From positions 1,494,775 through 1,558,774 of the forward strand of contig CM075104.1 in assembly GCA_037576195.1 (NCBI GenBank): a stretch of DNA of 64,000 bases, written 5' to 3'. The stretch's first letter is position 1. Each line of letters opens with the position of its first letter. Under the pieces are notes generated by a model. That model was not told the DNA's origin. It worked only from the letters and a program-made list of their open reading frames with translations, and made no database searches. This document shows positions 23,761 to 35,576 of this stretch, one piece after another. The translations under genes and the position numbers were made by a program. The stretch comes from Phytoseiulus persimilis (Eukaryota > Arthropoda > Arachnida > Mesostigmata > Phytoseiidae).

Positions 23761-24123
23761 AAGATGCCACACCAGCACGGAAGAGTCAGCGTCCCAGGAT
23801 TCCAGATCGTGCGCATTCAGGCGGCGACTTCGGAGAGTGTTCGCGACGTCTTTCGGCCGATTCAGAGGGGAAAATCAAGAACCAGTAGCGGAGGGACATC
23901 GCATCGTACCCTACCGACAGTTTCCGAAGAATTCCACGAGAAACTTCGGAAGGCACACAGTTCAGAAGTGCAGCGTCATCACGCGCGTCACGAAATCAGC
24001 GTCCAGTATCAGTGCTCCAGGCAACGTCGCTCCAGGCGGTGAGTCAAACCTCAGATCTCCCGCGGGCAGGTAGCCAGCGTTTCCACCACATCCTTTTGCC
24101 CGAATCTCGCAAAAGTTGGGCAA

Positions 24124-25311
24124 ATGGCGGAAGCGGCACCAGATCTCACAGCCACATTAGACGAACCAGACGCGATGGAAGTCAGGGCAGAGGCCCTCCT
24201 CAGGGCGCGCGAACCCACAGACGAAGAATATGCAAATTTTTCGGTACTCATCAAGCTGGAGTCCATCTACAGCGAGCTTCGAGAGCTCAACACGCAGATC
24301 ACCCCCCTCCTCATCAAGTGTTCGATTGATCAGTACGAGGGAGCGGCAGAGCGAATAGCACTGTACGATGAGCAGTACGCGCTCACAGTCTCCAAGCTGC
24401 GGGAGAAGACCACTCCGCCGCAATCGGCACCGCAGCAAGATCCGACACCGCAAGCAAGCTACTCGTGCCAAGCGCAGAGCAGACGATTCACCCTGCCCAA
24501 GTTCACGGGAGATCTGAAGAAATTCCGAGAATGGTGGCAACTCTACAACGTCCACGTTCACCGGAAGAAGATGGACCCTATCGAAAAGTACTCATTCCTG
24601 AAAGAGGCGCTATCGTGAGCACCAGCATTGGAGATCGCACACCTTGAGTTCACGGCAGAGCAGTACCAGGAGGCGATCGACATCATCGGAGCCAAATTCG
24701 GGTGCCCCAGAGCGGCCGAGAAGGAACATCTCCAGGAGCTGAGAAGACTCTGCTCGGCGAGGGACCTACAGGATAACGATAAGTTCTTTCGTTTCGTTTC
24801 CTCGTTGTCGCAGAATGTCAAGGCGCTGGTCTCACTAGGCAAGACTTTCGAAGCCATTTCTATGGCAGTCACACAGGACGTACTCCGGTGCCTCCCAAGA
24901 GTCATGAGTGAGGACTCCACTAGGAAGAATCTCGCTACAGTAACAGAGCCAGGCAACTCCGACAGCGAGCTGAAAGCACTGATAGAGTACCTAGAAAATG
25001 AGGTAGCGGTGAAGCGAGCCTGCGGAGCTCCAGGGCCTACAGGGCCAGGAAGTTTACAGGGCCGTTTCGGCAAAGATTTCAGCAATAGGGATAGGCAATT
25101 CAGTCCCAAGCCAAATGGCTGGAGAGGTAATCAGCAAGAACCCGGAAGAGGCACCGTGGGATTTGTCGCAAAGAACCAAACGGTAGACCACTCATGCATA
25201 TTCTGCTCTAGCCCTAGGCACGAATCGAAATCATGTAGAAAATCATTGTCGTATGAGGAGAGGAAGGAACTTTGCGACAAAAACAACGCGTGTTTCAAAT
25301 GCCTTAGGGAA
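24124..25311 (+). pseudogene. gag: gag of the BEL/Pao element, interrupted
   Basis: The first ATG after the leader opens a frame with an acidic, helical N-terminus, then a KFTGDLKKFREWWQLY block (DUF1759-like capsid region of Pao-family Gag). A TGA at 24616-24618 interrupts it in frame; the capsid region continues directly afterward (EFTAEQYQEAIDIIGAKFG). A first CCHC knuckle (C-x2-C-x4-H-x4-C) lies at about 25,198-25,240. The second knuckle begins at C-x2-C near 25,290, and its His and last Cys are out of frame after a one-base change near 25,312. A third knuckle follows in the shifted frame at about 25,350-25,388. Three knuckles is usual for BEL/Pao nucleocapsids. The product would package element RNA in cytoplasmic particles; this copy is broken. 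Confidence 0.9.
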
Positions 25312-25348
25312 ACCACTTTGCGAAAAAATGCAGAGCTAGGAATGTAAG

Positions 25349-26176
25349 GTGCGAAAGGTGCAACCGGGGACATTACGCGATTATGTGCAACTCCGACAGT
25401 GCACTGGGCAAGCAAACAGAGGCACTCTCGACGCGGATAGACACGGGCAAACTCAGGGAGACGCCGAAAGGATTAGTTTTCTTTCAGCCGGCCTGGTGTG
25501 GGTCAATTGCCCTTCAGGCAGGCAGGTGTTCAGGTTCTTCCTGGACTCAGGATCAGAGCGGTCATACGTGTCAGAACACGTCGTTAGGGCCCTCAGATTA
25601 AAACCAGCATATCAGGAAAGCCTGGCGATGATAACGATAGGCGGCAACGTGTCCAGCTTCAAAAAACATAACGTGTATCGCATCGGGCTCCAAAGCAGAT
25701 TCGACAGCGAGATGGCCGTGGAGCTCGAGGCGACAGAACTTCCAGAGATAGCTCGGGGACACTCCCCGGTGTCGCCGGAGTCGTGGAACCTAGCTCCATT
25801 GGCAGACCACGGCGAGAACATATGCAGGCGGGAAATAGACGTCCTTCTCGGTTGGGACATCATATCTAAAATCAAATGCGGAGCGGAGCGGGTTTTCGAA
25901 AACACTATGGTCGCTAACGAAACCATCTTCGGCTGGACAATAGCGGGAATGGACGAGTCACGGAGCGGGAGCGCGCAGTCGCAGGTCTTTGTGACGGCGA
26001 ACTTGTACCAACCAGGTACCAGACTCAGACCCGCACAAGTCGTCAGCATGGCAACAGCAACAGCGGTGGACGTCTCGGAGGCCAGCGCAGCGCAGACTGC
26101 GCCCAGTCCAGCTGCTCTCGGTTCAGCCGAAGACGCGCGGCCGGGAACCGCCGCCAAGACAGCACTCCACGAGTAA
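25349..26176 (+). pseudogene. pol: pol: aspartic protease region (DUF1758-like), ends at in-frame TAA
   Basis: The frame holds FLDSGSERSYVSEHVV, with the catalytic D-S-G at about 25,544. A second conserved segment (MITIGGNVSSF) and a later VLLGWDI stretch (about 25,849) follow, as in Pao-family A17/DUF1758 proteases that process Gag-Pol. It is out of frame with the upstream knuckles, so at least one further frame change lies between about 25,420 and 25,470. The TAA at 26174-26176 is a plain in-frame stop: the reading continues in the same frame into the reverse transcriptase linker. The early part of this frame (to about 25,460) is probably not genuine protein. Confidence 0.88.
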
Positions 26177-27345
26177 ATCAAAGCAGACCTGCAACTTCTG
26201 TGGTCAACAGAACTGCTGGGGATCGAAGATCCAAGTCAGGAGTCGGGCGATGCGGTCGAGGCCGAGCTGCAAATTTTTTTCGAAAATAATCTAGGAAGGC
26301 TAGAAGAAGGCCGATACATGGTCAGTCTCCCTTTCAAAGAGAATCTGCGAACTCTAGGGGACAACGAGAATATCGCGCGAGGCAGCTTAAAAAGATTTCT
26401 AATCAAGGCTTCCAAAGACAGAGAGCTCCTCGCAACGGTAGACGAAGAAATGAGCCGATACATAGGAAATGGCTACGCGGAATTGGCATCCCCAAAAAAG
26501 CCGGGCGAACTATTTCACTACCTCCCGATTCTGCCAGTGATCAAAAGAGACCCGGAGAAAAAGCTTCTAAAAGTCAGAGTCGTGAAGGACGCGGGCGCGC
26601 GCAGGAAAGACGAGGCGGCGCTAAACGACGTTCTCCACGATGGTCCCAATCTATTGCCGGACATTTTCAAGGTCCTGTTGAGATTCAGAAGGGACGAGAT
26701 CGCGGTGGTGTCGGACATAGAGAAGGCATTCCTGCAATACAGGATCCGCCCCGACCACCGCACTTTCCTGAGATTTTTTGGGCCCCGGGAATTAGCAGCG
26801 ATCCATGGGCGCCAATCAAAGAGTTCTGGAGCACTACGCTCGATTTCGGGACATCAGCGTCGCCATTCATTCACTGCGCCGGGTTGACGTACCATATCAG
26901 ACACCTCGCGCAACAACACCCAGACAGAGCGCACTTTCTGAAAGACGTAGAACAGCATTTCTATATGGACGATCTGGTCTTCACAGTAGATTCAGAAAAC
27001 GAAGGCGCAGAGTGTTTCAAGTTCATGTTCAGGGCGTTCCAGACGGGAGGCTTCAGGCTGCGGAAATGGGCAACAAATAGTTCAGCGTTAGGTCGAGAGA
27101 TAGAAAGATCGCTCAGCGACCCAGATGTTCAAGTCTCTTTCGATCAAGAGGATTTCAAATTCCTAGGAATAGGTTGGAACCAGAAAACAGATCAACTTCA
27201 CATAGACGTCGCGCCGGAGATAGAAACTCTAGAAGCAAACATTCCGTCGAAGAGAACCATCCTGAAAGGCACGGCACAGATTTACGATCCTCTCGGTTTG
27301 ATTTCCCCGCTCACAGTTAGGCCGAAAATACTGCTACAAACATGA
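26177..27345 (+). pseudogene. pol: pol: reverse transcriptase, frameshifted
   Basis: After the stop, the RT reads in the same frame up to about 26,775. It includes a VRVVKDAGAR segment and RT motif A, SDIEKAFLQ (catalytic Asp codon at 26,714). In a T-run near 26,772-26,778 similarity moves to another frame. That frame carries the palm up to the YMDD box (26,962-26,973, two catalytic Asp) and the thumb to a TGA at 27343-27345. Y-M-D-D is the usual Pao-type catalytic box. The enzyme would copy element RNA into cDNA from the tRNA primer. Both the frameshift and the stop are disabling. Confidence 0.92.
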
Positions 27346-29556
27346 TGGAAGCAAAAACTCGATTGGAACACGGAACTGACAGGAGACATTCGCAGAGAAT
27401 TCTTAGAAACAACGGACACGCTCAAGCACGCACGGGAATTTCGCATACAGAGAAACATAAACACAAACGAGCGCGACGTCACCCGAGAACTGCACGTGTT
27501 CTGCGACGCGAGCCTGTCGGCACTCGGATGTGTGGCATACATCAGAGAGATGTCGAAACGCGGCGCCGCGCAGATCTTTTTCGTCGCCTCAAAGGCGAGA
27601 GTAGTTCCAATAAAGTCGACCTACTCGATTCATAAGTTAGAGCTCGTCGGGGCAGTCATGGCGGCAAGAATGGGGTCGAGGATTAAGCAGTATCTCAATT
27701 ATCATTTCGAAGCGACCCATTACTGGTCCGACAACTCCCCGACGCTACACTGGATCAAAGAGTCGCCAGACAGATTGAAAGTTTTCGTGGCAAATAGAGT
27801 GAGAGAAATTCAATCCCTGACAGCGGCTCCGGAGTGGGACTACGTCACCTCCGCGCAGAATCCAGCCGACCTGTTGAGTCGCGTAGTAAACATCGCGTCA
27901 GAGGAATACAGTTCCATGTGGCTTAAAGGGCCGAGTTGGCAAGCAGAGAAAGGGCGGCCAACAGAGAAGCACTCACTAAACAAGTTCTTTGAAAGCGAAA
28001 TAGAGTCAGAGAGGAAAGCGATTAGCATGTTGACGGTGGAGCAAAGCCAGTCAATATTGGATGGCTCCCGATTATCATCTTGGAGCGTGCTGGTCAACAG
28101 TACGGCACGAATCCTCAGGTGGCTTTCAAGCCGCTACTCGCCAGCGAGACGATCCCCGCGGGATGCTCCGGTTTTGGCAACCGAAGCATGGAGAGCAACG
28201 ATCAAAGTCATGCAAGCCCTCCAAAAAAGCCAGTTCAGGGCAGAATCAGATTCAGAATGCAAGGGAATCTCGAAAGAAAGCAAGCTGGTCGAATTGGCGC
28301 CGTTTCTGGACGCCGAGGGGTTGATTAGATGCCGTTCCAGACTAGAGCGAGGCAAAGAGTGGGGATACGATGAAAAGTATCCCATCGTGCTATCAGGGGA
28401 AGCGCACGCAGTTAGGCTGCTTATCAGGTTTTTCCATGAGAAGAAATGCTTCCATGTAGGCGGCGTCGCGGCAACATTGAGCATGTTGAGGAAGAAGTAT
28501 TTCATTCTCGCGGCGCGCAAGGCAGTCAAAGCAGCCCTCAGAGACTGTAAAGTTTGCATGTTGTTCCGGATCGAGGCGGCAGCGGAGCCAGCGCCACCGA
28601 TTCCGAGTTTCAGGCTGTCAACAGCCCCTCCATTCACGGTTTGCGGAGTAGATCACGCGGGACCGATCAGCTATCGACTCCCAAGCGGAGATCTCGCCAA
28701 GTCCTACATACTGCTATTCGTGTGCTCGAATACGAGAGCAGTCCAGCTGCAATTGGTTCCAGACCTGTCAGCATACGAATTCTTGCTGGCGCTGGGAAAA
28801 TTCTTGAGCCGATTCAGCGGAACCACCAGAATCATGTCCGACAACGGGCTCGCGTTCGTTAGAGCAGCTAAAGAGCTGAAGATCATCTTCGAGCACGTCA
28901 AGTCGCCAGCCGTTCAGCACCACCTAGCTTCCGCAGAAATAGAATGGGAATTTATCACGGCCGGGGCCCCCTGGCAGGGCGGATGGTGGGAACGCTTGGT
29001 GCAGTGCGTAAAACGACCACTTAGGAAGATCTTAGGTAGGAACTCGTTGCCGTTCCGGGAGCTAGAAACAATCTTGGCAGAAGTGGAGGCGATGGTCAAC
29101 CAGAGACCGCTCACGGCAGTCCAGGGCGATCCCAATGAAGTTGGCGCTCTCTGCCCAGCAGATCTCCTCTACGGCTACAGAGCCAAACAGGGTCTCCCGG
29201 AAACAAAGTTAAAAGCAAACGACCGCGAAGCGGCGACTTCAATAGTTTACTCGAAGCGTTGGGAACATCAGCAGTCGGTTCTGCGCACGCTGTGGAAACG
29301 ATTCCGGGGAGAATATCTGTCTTACCTACGTTCCGCGCACATTTGGCCACCGGAGGCTCGCAGACCGATAGCGGTAGGCGACGTTTGCCTCCTGAAGGAC
29401 GCAAGTCCTCCGAGAGCACACTGGCCGCTGTGTCGCGTTTTCAGTCTTTCCGGCGGGGAGAGAACGGATCGACGCAAGCGATCCTGCCTAATCAAGACGG
29501 CCACAGGCCAAACGCTAAACCGACCAATACAGCTACTATTCCCACTGGAGGTCTAA
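27346..29556 (+). pseudogene. pol: pol: RNase H and integrase with C-terminal Pao domain
   Basis: The longest open part of the element. RNase H residues are visible: D in VFCDASLSA (27,505), E in HKLELVGA (about 27,637) and D in WSDNSP (about 27,730). The integrase follows: an HHCC-like segment with HVGGVAATLSMLRKKY and CKVC, then the catalytic triad D (28,651, in GVDHAG), D (28,840, in MSDNG) and E (28,990, in WWERL). The second D and E are 49 residues apart, as expected for this family. The C-terminal segment (VGDVCLLKDASPPRAHWPL) is the DUF5641 domain specific to Pao-like integrases. The frame is open to the TAA at 29554. It is cut off from RT by the TGA at 27343; an internal ATG at 27,496 is not a natural start. 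Confidence 0.93.
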
Positions 29557-30378
29557 CCGGGTGAGCTACGGCCGCGGGCGGAAGAAACGTTCTGGTATAG
29601 AATGAAAAGGCGATCGTTCAGCGAAAAAATATATTCAGGATAACAAAAATACATATTACAATTTACACAAAGGGAGAAAGGTTGCGATGGCGCCCGAGGC
29701 CCATCTCATACGCGTCAGTTTGCGTCTCCGCGTCACGCACCGACGACGCGGGCGGGGTCGGGTCCCGAAAACTCCCGGCGACCGGCTCGGGCGCGGCGTC
29801 GGCTTCGCTCTTCCACGCCTGAAGCGCAAGGAGGACGGGCCCCTCGAGGGCCGCAGGAAATGGTGGGGGCACGGGATTCCTGGTTCGGAGCCGCCGAGCG
29901 GCGGTCGCTGTGTCACAAAACACCCGTCGCGCATCATAACTGAGGGCGTCCCACACACTGCGCGTCGCGTACCGGAGCTGGGTGTTGGGTGGAGACCCAA
30001 ACCGCCCGGAGGCAAGTGCGGCCGGGTGAAACATCCAAAGGGGGCTGTACAGAAAAGTCGACAGTTTTCGGTTGTGGACTCGCAACGTTTCGACAGAGAA
30101 TGATTTCGGAAGTTCGGACAGCCAGGGTCTCGATCCAGGAGAAAGGGTAAATGTCGGTGTCCTCTCAGAGTTGACATGTTTTCCGTCTCGTTGAAGCTCA
30201 TCCAGTGTCGGGTTCAAGACCCCAATTGCTCAGATTTCGGAAGTCTCGGTTGCACCACGCGCGTTAGTTCTAGATACTCAAATTCTCAAGTTCCGGTCGA
30301 CCATCTCGGGTCACCCAAAAAATGTTTCAAATGTGCCTAGGCAGGAAACGAGTTGTAAATTGAGAATTTGGCCGGGAG
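29557..30378 (-). other. Region between pol and 3' LTR with antisense open frames
   Basis: About 820 bp follows pol. Its GC-rich core (29,690-30,110) is open in overlapping frames: 29663-30217 minus (184 codons), 29656-30201 minus (181 codons) and 29687-30103 plus (138 codons). The 184-codon minus frame reads most like protein (SVWDALSYDARRVFC, PPPFPAALEGPVLLALQAW, SVRDAETQTD), but I recognise no family. Options are a captured host fragment in antisense, an accessory gene of this lineage, or openness caused by high GC. Just before the LTR, GGCCGGGAG is a weak polypurine-tract candidate. Confidence 0.4.
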
Positions 30379-30677
30379 TGTCACGCATTCGACAGAGTGC
30401 TTGAGAGTTTATTGATAATACCGAATAAAGTACATCCTCGACTGTACGCAGCGTGCCGTTTCTCTCTCCGTGCGATAGGCCCACCGCGCATGCGCCGGCA
30501 GCGGCGATACCGGTGGGCAGCCGACAGTCGGTCGGCAGAGAGTCAGGTGTCTCACAGCGTTTGAGAGACAACGCACCGAGCACAAGAGAGAGCGGCCACG
30601 ACGGCGTCTACAGGAGGATTCCAGATCCAGACCAGAGTATTCCCTCTTGTAGTATAAGTCCAAACTGTGGCATCACG
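30379..30677 (+). repeat. 3' LTR (299 bp)
   Basis: Starts TGTCACGCATT and ends GGCATCACG. The last base differs from the 5' LTR, which breaks the terminal CA. It carries the same AATAAA (30,424-30,429). It is followed by the right target-site duplication AGAGG. Confidence 0.95.
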
Positions 30678-30682
30678 AGAGG
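30678..30682 (+). repeat. Target-site duplication, right (AGAGG)
   Basis: Matches 23,439-23,443. Confidence 0.9.
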
Positions 30683-33600
30683 CAACCTGGTGGATTGGGC
30701 TGTGCTGCATCTCTCGATCCGGCGGGGAGTCTCGCATTCCACGCCTCTCAAGGGAAAGTCTCGACAGTTCTGATCACACAGCCGTCCGCCTGAGCTTGCA
30801 GTCTCTACGAATCTGTCTACGGACCTCTCTACGTATCTGGAGGGAACGAAATAATGGAACTCCGGCTGAAAGTGGCTGTCCATTCGATGCTCGCTTCGTT
30901 CGAGAACTCCGTCTGTCAGCCCTCGGGCAGACGATCATGGAGTATCCCCACGACGTCAATCGAGTATTGCTCGGCGAATAGCAACCACGTCGCAAGACCC
31001 GCCGTGGGATTCCCATATGCGTTCTGCAACGGCGAGTCTTCATGGGCATCGAACTGCTGCGCTTTGCTGCTTTTCGAATCATTTGAATGGTCGAACACGG
31101 TGTGCGAACCTGGTTGGAGTTTCTCCCATCCAGCTCTCTCGTCTCCCCGAGGCTCTCACCCCAAGAGAGCAGAACTACTCAGAGTATACAACAGATACTC
31201 GTGCAAATCGGACTCTCATTCGCTCCAGACTTCAGAGGGCAGTCCCCAAATCTTCCCTCGCAGAAGAAGCCAAGACCTGCCGACCTCCCTATTTTTCAGG
31301 TTGAAATCGAGCAGCCACAGCACTTATCATCGTTTCACTTGATTCTGGCGTCCGGATTCGGTCGAATCCTCGCTGCCCCGTACGTCTGAGCCAGATGCTG
31401 TCTAAATGAACCTAGGCTGAGTGCCTCATTATCCTTGACACACTGCGATGGCTCTCACCCCGAAGTTTTCAGTTGCTGATTGCTACATGTCATTCGAACG
31501 TTCTCAACTGTGGTTTCCTGAGAAATTATCCCCCCCATAGGCGACATGGTCACGTTGAACCACTTCACGCTGGTGACGGATCAGCGGTTGTGAACCGCTT
31601 GCAGCCAGCAGACATAACCGAGATGGGGGTCGACGAACGCGAACATGCCGGGAGCTCCCCGGTGTCGATTGATTCGCAGTTCGCCTACGGGACTAAACCA
31701 CAGCGATGCATCGATTCGTGATGTTCGTAGTATGGAGTCTCCTTCCTAATTTGGAGGGGAAGATCAGGCTGGTGCAGATTTAGAGGTCGATTCCAGCGTC
31801 TCTGAGAAACACTCGCCATCCCCGTGTCTCGTCACTTAATGGGGCGCAGAATCACCCGGAGTATTTGCGGTTGTCCCTTTTCTGACATGCAGGAATTCTT
31901 TCCAAAACACCGAGTCAAGTTCACAACTCTCTCATTCAGCTTCTTGGTGGGATTCATCTACACCAATGACGTGGTGTCGTATCTTCGATCCGGACCGGGG
32001 AGCCGCCATTTTCTCGCCTGTCGAACCTGTCTGCAGAATGCCTCAACATCTGCAGCTCAAGATAGAAGCACTTTGCAACGCCGCCAACCGACGGAGCGAC
32101 GTAACATAAACGAGTCAAACCTGGGACCGAGTCCGTTCCGGCCAAAAACTCTCTCCACCGATCATCCGCTGCCATTGGTTTCGAGTGATCCCGGAAATGT
32201 TCCTGAACAAATTATTCAGGCTGGGTTCCTTTCGGCTCAGAGGATTGCCTTTCCTCAGAACCGAGCTTCCAATGCATCCAACGAGATGGAGCTTGCGTCA
32301 AGGAACAGAATCGGGATGCGCGTACTAAAGTGTTATGAAAAGTTTGCGGACGCAGTGGACTCCGCTTAATCGGAACACCGGGTAATCGGATCATCCGCTT
32401 GTTCGGATCAGAAGTCGAATCCCCCGAGTCTCCCAATAGGAAACGCTATAGTTTATCGGTACAAGGCTTCGTTCATTCGGATCATCTGGTGACGAGCGGA
32501 ATTTCTCGCAAAATGAAAGAATTTGAAGTTCCCGCGATGGGGACCGCATGGCCGAATGGATCACTCTGTTACAGTCAGGAGAGCCGGCCAGGCTCCGAGG
32601 TGTCACCATTGAAACCCTGCCAGTTTTCTCGAACGAAGAGACCGAACGTATTCCGAACTGCTTCCAGTTCAGAATCCCGGGACATTCTTGTCAATTGACG
32701 ATGATGTTTGGTGCCCCTCTTCGGTCGAACCTAACGAAGATGAGATCGTCCGAGAGATCGTGTGTGACTCGAATTCAGAAAATGGAAAGCAGTGCCGAGT
32801 GGCGGAAAACCTGTAACGGTGCGTTAAGCTGAGCGAAGTACAGAACTGTATAGGTAGAACTACTTCGACGGCTTTTCATGCAAGATTTCGAGGAGGAAAG
32901 ATCACGGACGTCTTCAGTTTGTGACGACCTCGTTTGTAGAGTCTCGAGGACCAAGAAGAGATTGATTCCAATTGATGAATTCTCCGTGAAGCACTGGAAG
33001 CCCAATCGCTGTCGGATATTCCATCAACTCGTATGTTCAGGGAGAGCTTCATCGTGTTGCCTTAGGTTTCGCATCCCGGGAACAATGAGCCCAAGCGCCC
33101 AAAGAGCCACTCGTGATCTTATACTTAGAATGGATACATTATTGGCGAAAATACAGTATCAGGGTCATCCTTTCTCTATTTTCCGCTTCATCGCATCGAC
33201 CGCATTATTGGATAAGGATGGTCTGGTCCCGATGTGTACCGATTAGGCGGAGTCTACTGTACTCGAACCCCAAGGTTCAAGAAATATTCGACGCACCACA
33301 TGACAGGAGAGAACTTCGATATGGACGAATTCGTGAAGATAGAGCATCTTATCGCTCCATGCTTTTTCTTCGTAGTGGCAAGGTTTCGTCACGAAGTTTG
33401 TCAGCCTTGGAGATCGTGGACTCTGAATAAAGTCGAGCTTGCGAGACGCCACGCACGCCATGTCTCGGACAATAGCCGCCGAAAGCTATGGGAACTGATG
33501 GGGGGCATTCATCCTCAACACATACTCTGGGGCTTCAAGTACACAGCGTGGGGGTCCACTGCCCCGGGGAAACCGATCACGGCAATCCGCCCGCTTAGCT

Positions 33601-33790
33601 GCGGACTATAGGAGCCTCCCGGCAGGAGTACCGTTGGGCCTCACTCTCGGAGCAAGTTCGGGTCTCGGATCTCGATTTTTTTTCATCGTTGCAGCGATAA
33701 CGCGTATTGCTGCCGAGGGTGCACTGACTGCACCGCGCTGATTTTGATGATGTATGAACGAGCATGAAGGTGGGCTTGGGGTAGCATCGA
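30683..33790. other. No recognised gene
   Basis: Multiple short to medium open stretches occur (for example 30854-31342 plus, 162 codons; 31824-32369 plus, 181 codons; 33234-33611 plus). No recognisable domain or consistent coding signal was seen. They may include decayed copies of the receptor-like family found at 35.6 kb, but I could not demonstrate this. Confidence 0.25.
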
Positions 33791-33792
33791 GG

Positions 33793-33990
33793 CGAATGGG
33801 ACGTTCCCCCATAGGGTCCTGCGGCCGTAAAAATTCGTTCTATCATCGTCATCATAACATCCCTTGGCTCCAACTCTCAAGTTACATTCAATGCTTCCCC
33901 GGCCTCAAAAGGGGTGGAATTCGGGAGTTTGATGATAAATATATACCTGGCCGTATGCACCACTACGGTAGACGCCATGTGGAGAAGCCA
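33793..33990 (+). repeat. Inverted duplication, copy 1
   Basis: About 195 bp that aligns with the reverse complement of 35,149-35,339, with several exact runs such as ACTCTCAAGTTACAT and AAAATTCGT. Both can be read as a similar peptide (LSSYIQCFPGLK here, LSSYIQFFLGLQ there), so both could derive from a coding sequence. They face opposite ways about 1.2 kb apart. Confidence 0.7.
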
Positions 33991-35148
33991 AGAATCGATT
34001 CAGAATTCACCGAGTCGGAGCTTGAAAAAATTAGCGCATGATGATAGGTTGAGCAGAGGAAACTTTTTGGGTCAAGCGAAACCTGAGTAGTGATGATAAT
34101 CTACGCAGAAACATTGCACACAGAGGACCCGTTCCCAACTAACGAATTTGATGAGCGCAAAACATCAGCATTCGGAAGTGGGAGTTCTGGAAGTGGAAAA
34201 TTGTTCACTGGACGAGAACTGCAACTCCATGGGCTTGGAAACAGTTTTACCGGCGCCAGGGAGCCCAGTTCACGCCATACGCAGAGCCACGTCGGTCCGG
34301 AGGACGGGCGCTTTTATTCGCTGATACACGCGGTAGTAATAGTGCTCGCATCGCACCGTCAATCGTAGTAGTGGTTACCCAGGGCCTGGATCAGACTCTG
34401 AACCCTTCGGTAAGATCTCGAGCATGATTTATCCGTGAGGAAGGTCACACAACTAGGAATCTGTATGACCGCCCCAGAAACCCACCGAGGAAACGCATCT
34501 GGGGTAGTGAAGACTGGTGACGACCTCGCTGCAGACGTGCTCACACCGGGTCCGAACGAGACCTCTGTTTGATCTGCCTGATTTCTAGCACGTGACGGAG
34601 AACGGGTGAGTTGGCAGCGACGCCGACACCATCGGGCTAAGACCACCGCTTGGCTGCTGTAGATTCACGCACGGCTTTCCAACCAGCTCGCCATTCCCTG
34701 AGCAACAATACTCCAGCAACAATAACTCTCTGGATTCATCCATGAAACCATTACCTTCCGCTCCGTCTCCAAGGCTCAAACTCGTTGAACACTGGATCGA
34801 TTCTCACTTTTGACGTGAACACGCCTTTCCCTGTGGCTTGGCTGCACTCCGGTAGTACTCCGTCATATATGTTACGGATTTGCCCTCAAACTCTACTCGC
34901 GATGAACCGAGAGCGCCTCGATTTTTCGCACTCTGTGCTCGCATTAGCATGGCGCGCCCCTCCAGCTTAATCGTCGAGCTGGACACTCGGGAGGCACCGG
35001 AGGACTTTCAATTGCTCATGATGTCGCTCCCTCGAGATCGAAAGTAAAATCCTGAACGGTTTGCAATCCCCTCATTGAGGACAGCACAGCGAATACTCTA
35101 CGTTTTCGAGGGAAACAAGCGGTAGTGTGTAATACGATCAATCCGGAG

Positions 35149-35339
35149 TCCTTTTCTTCAAATCGCGTCTCCCGATGCGGCGCATCCAGCCGGATACAAA
35201 TCGATTATCTGACCTTCCATTTTCTTCCGTTTGGAGGCCGAGGAAGAATTGGATGTAACTTGAGAGTGGGAGCCGGGGGATATGATGATGGCACGAATTT
35301 TCATCCCAACCCGCGAGGGGAAGGACCCCCATTGTACGG
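35149..35339 (-). repeat. Inverted duplication, copy 2
   Basis: Partner of 33,793-33,990, in reverse orientation and clearly diverged, so the duplication is old. Nothing recognisable lies between the two copies apart from short open stretches. Confidence 0.7.
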
Positions 35340-35576
35340 GTCGTTTTACCGAAGAATCTGGTTGCCGCAATCAGTGATAACGATGAGTCGGCTACGGATA
35401 GCGGCAGGGTGGCATAACGTCGGTGAGTTCGGAAACCGGAACGCTATTGCAGTCACCCGGTTCTCACTGAGAAAATTCATCGAGCTCGATGACGTTGCCG
35501 TATCAACTCCAGGACTAAGTTTGCGTTCTGAAGAAACTCACTGTCCGGCTCGCTGTGATGGAAGCGCTCAGTCTCC

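Larger units (their letters stand above)
23444..30677 (+). mobile_element. BEL/Pao LTR retrotransposon, full length, inactivated
   Basis: A 7,234-bp element with two 299-bp LTRs starting TGTCACGCA, flanked on both sides by the 5-bp target-site duplication AGAGG (23,439-23,443 and 30,678-30,682). Domain order is Gag with CCHC knuckles, aspartic protease, reverse transcriptase, RNase H, then integrase and a C-terminal Pao-type tail, which is the BEL/Pao (Belpaoviridae) order. The LTRs differ at 7 of 299 positions by my count (97.7% identity), so the insertion is not brand new. Gag-Pol carries at least three in-frame stops (24616, 26174, 27343) and three frameshifts (about 25312, 25420-25470 and 26770-26790). 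This copy cannot make its proteins, although a related intact copy could mobilise it. A further oddity is about 820 bp between pol and the 3' LTR. Confidence 0.97.

Noticed and set aside
24558-26181. Minus-strand frames of 183 and 189 codons inside the BEL/Pao element
   Set aside because: Antisense shadows of gag and protease; no motif of their own.
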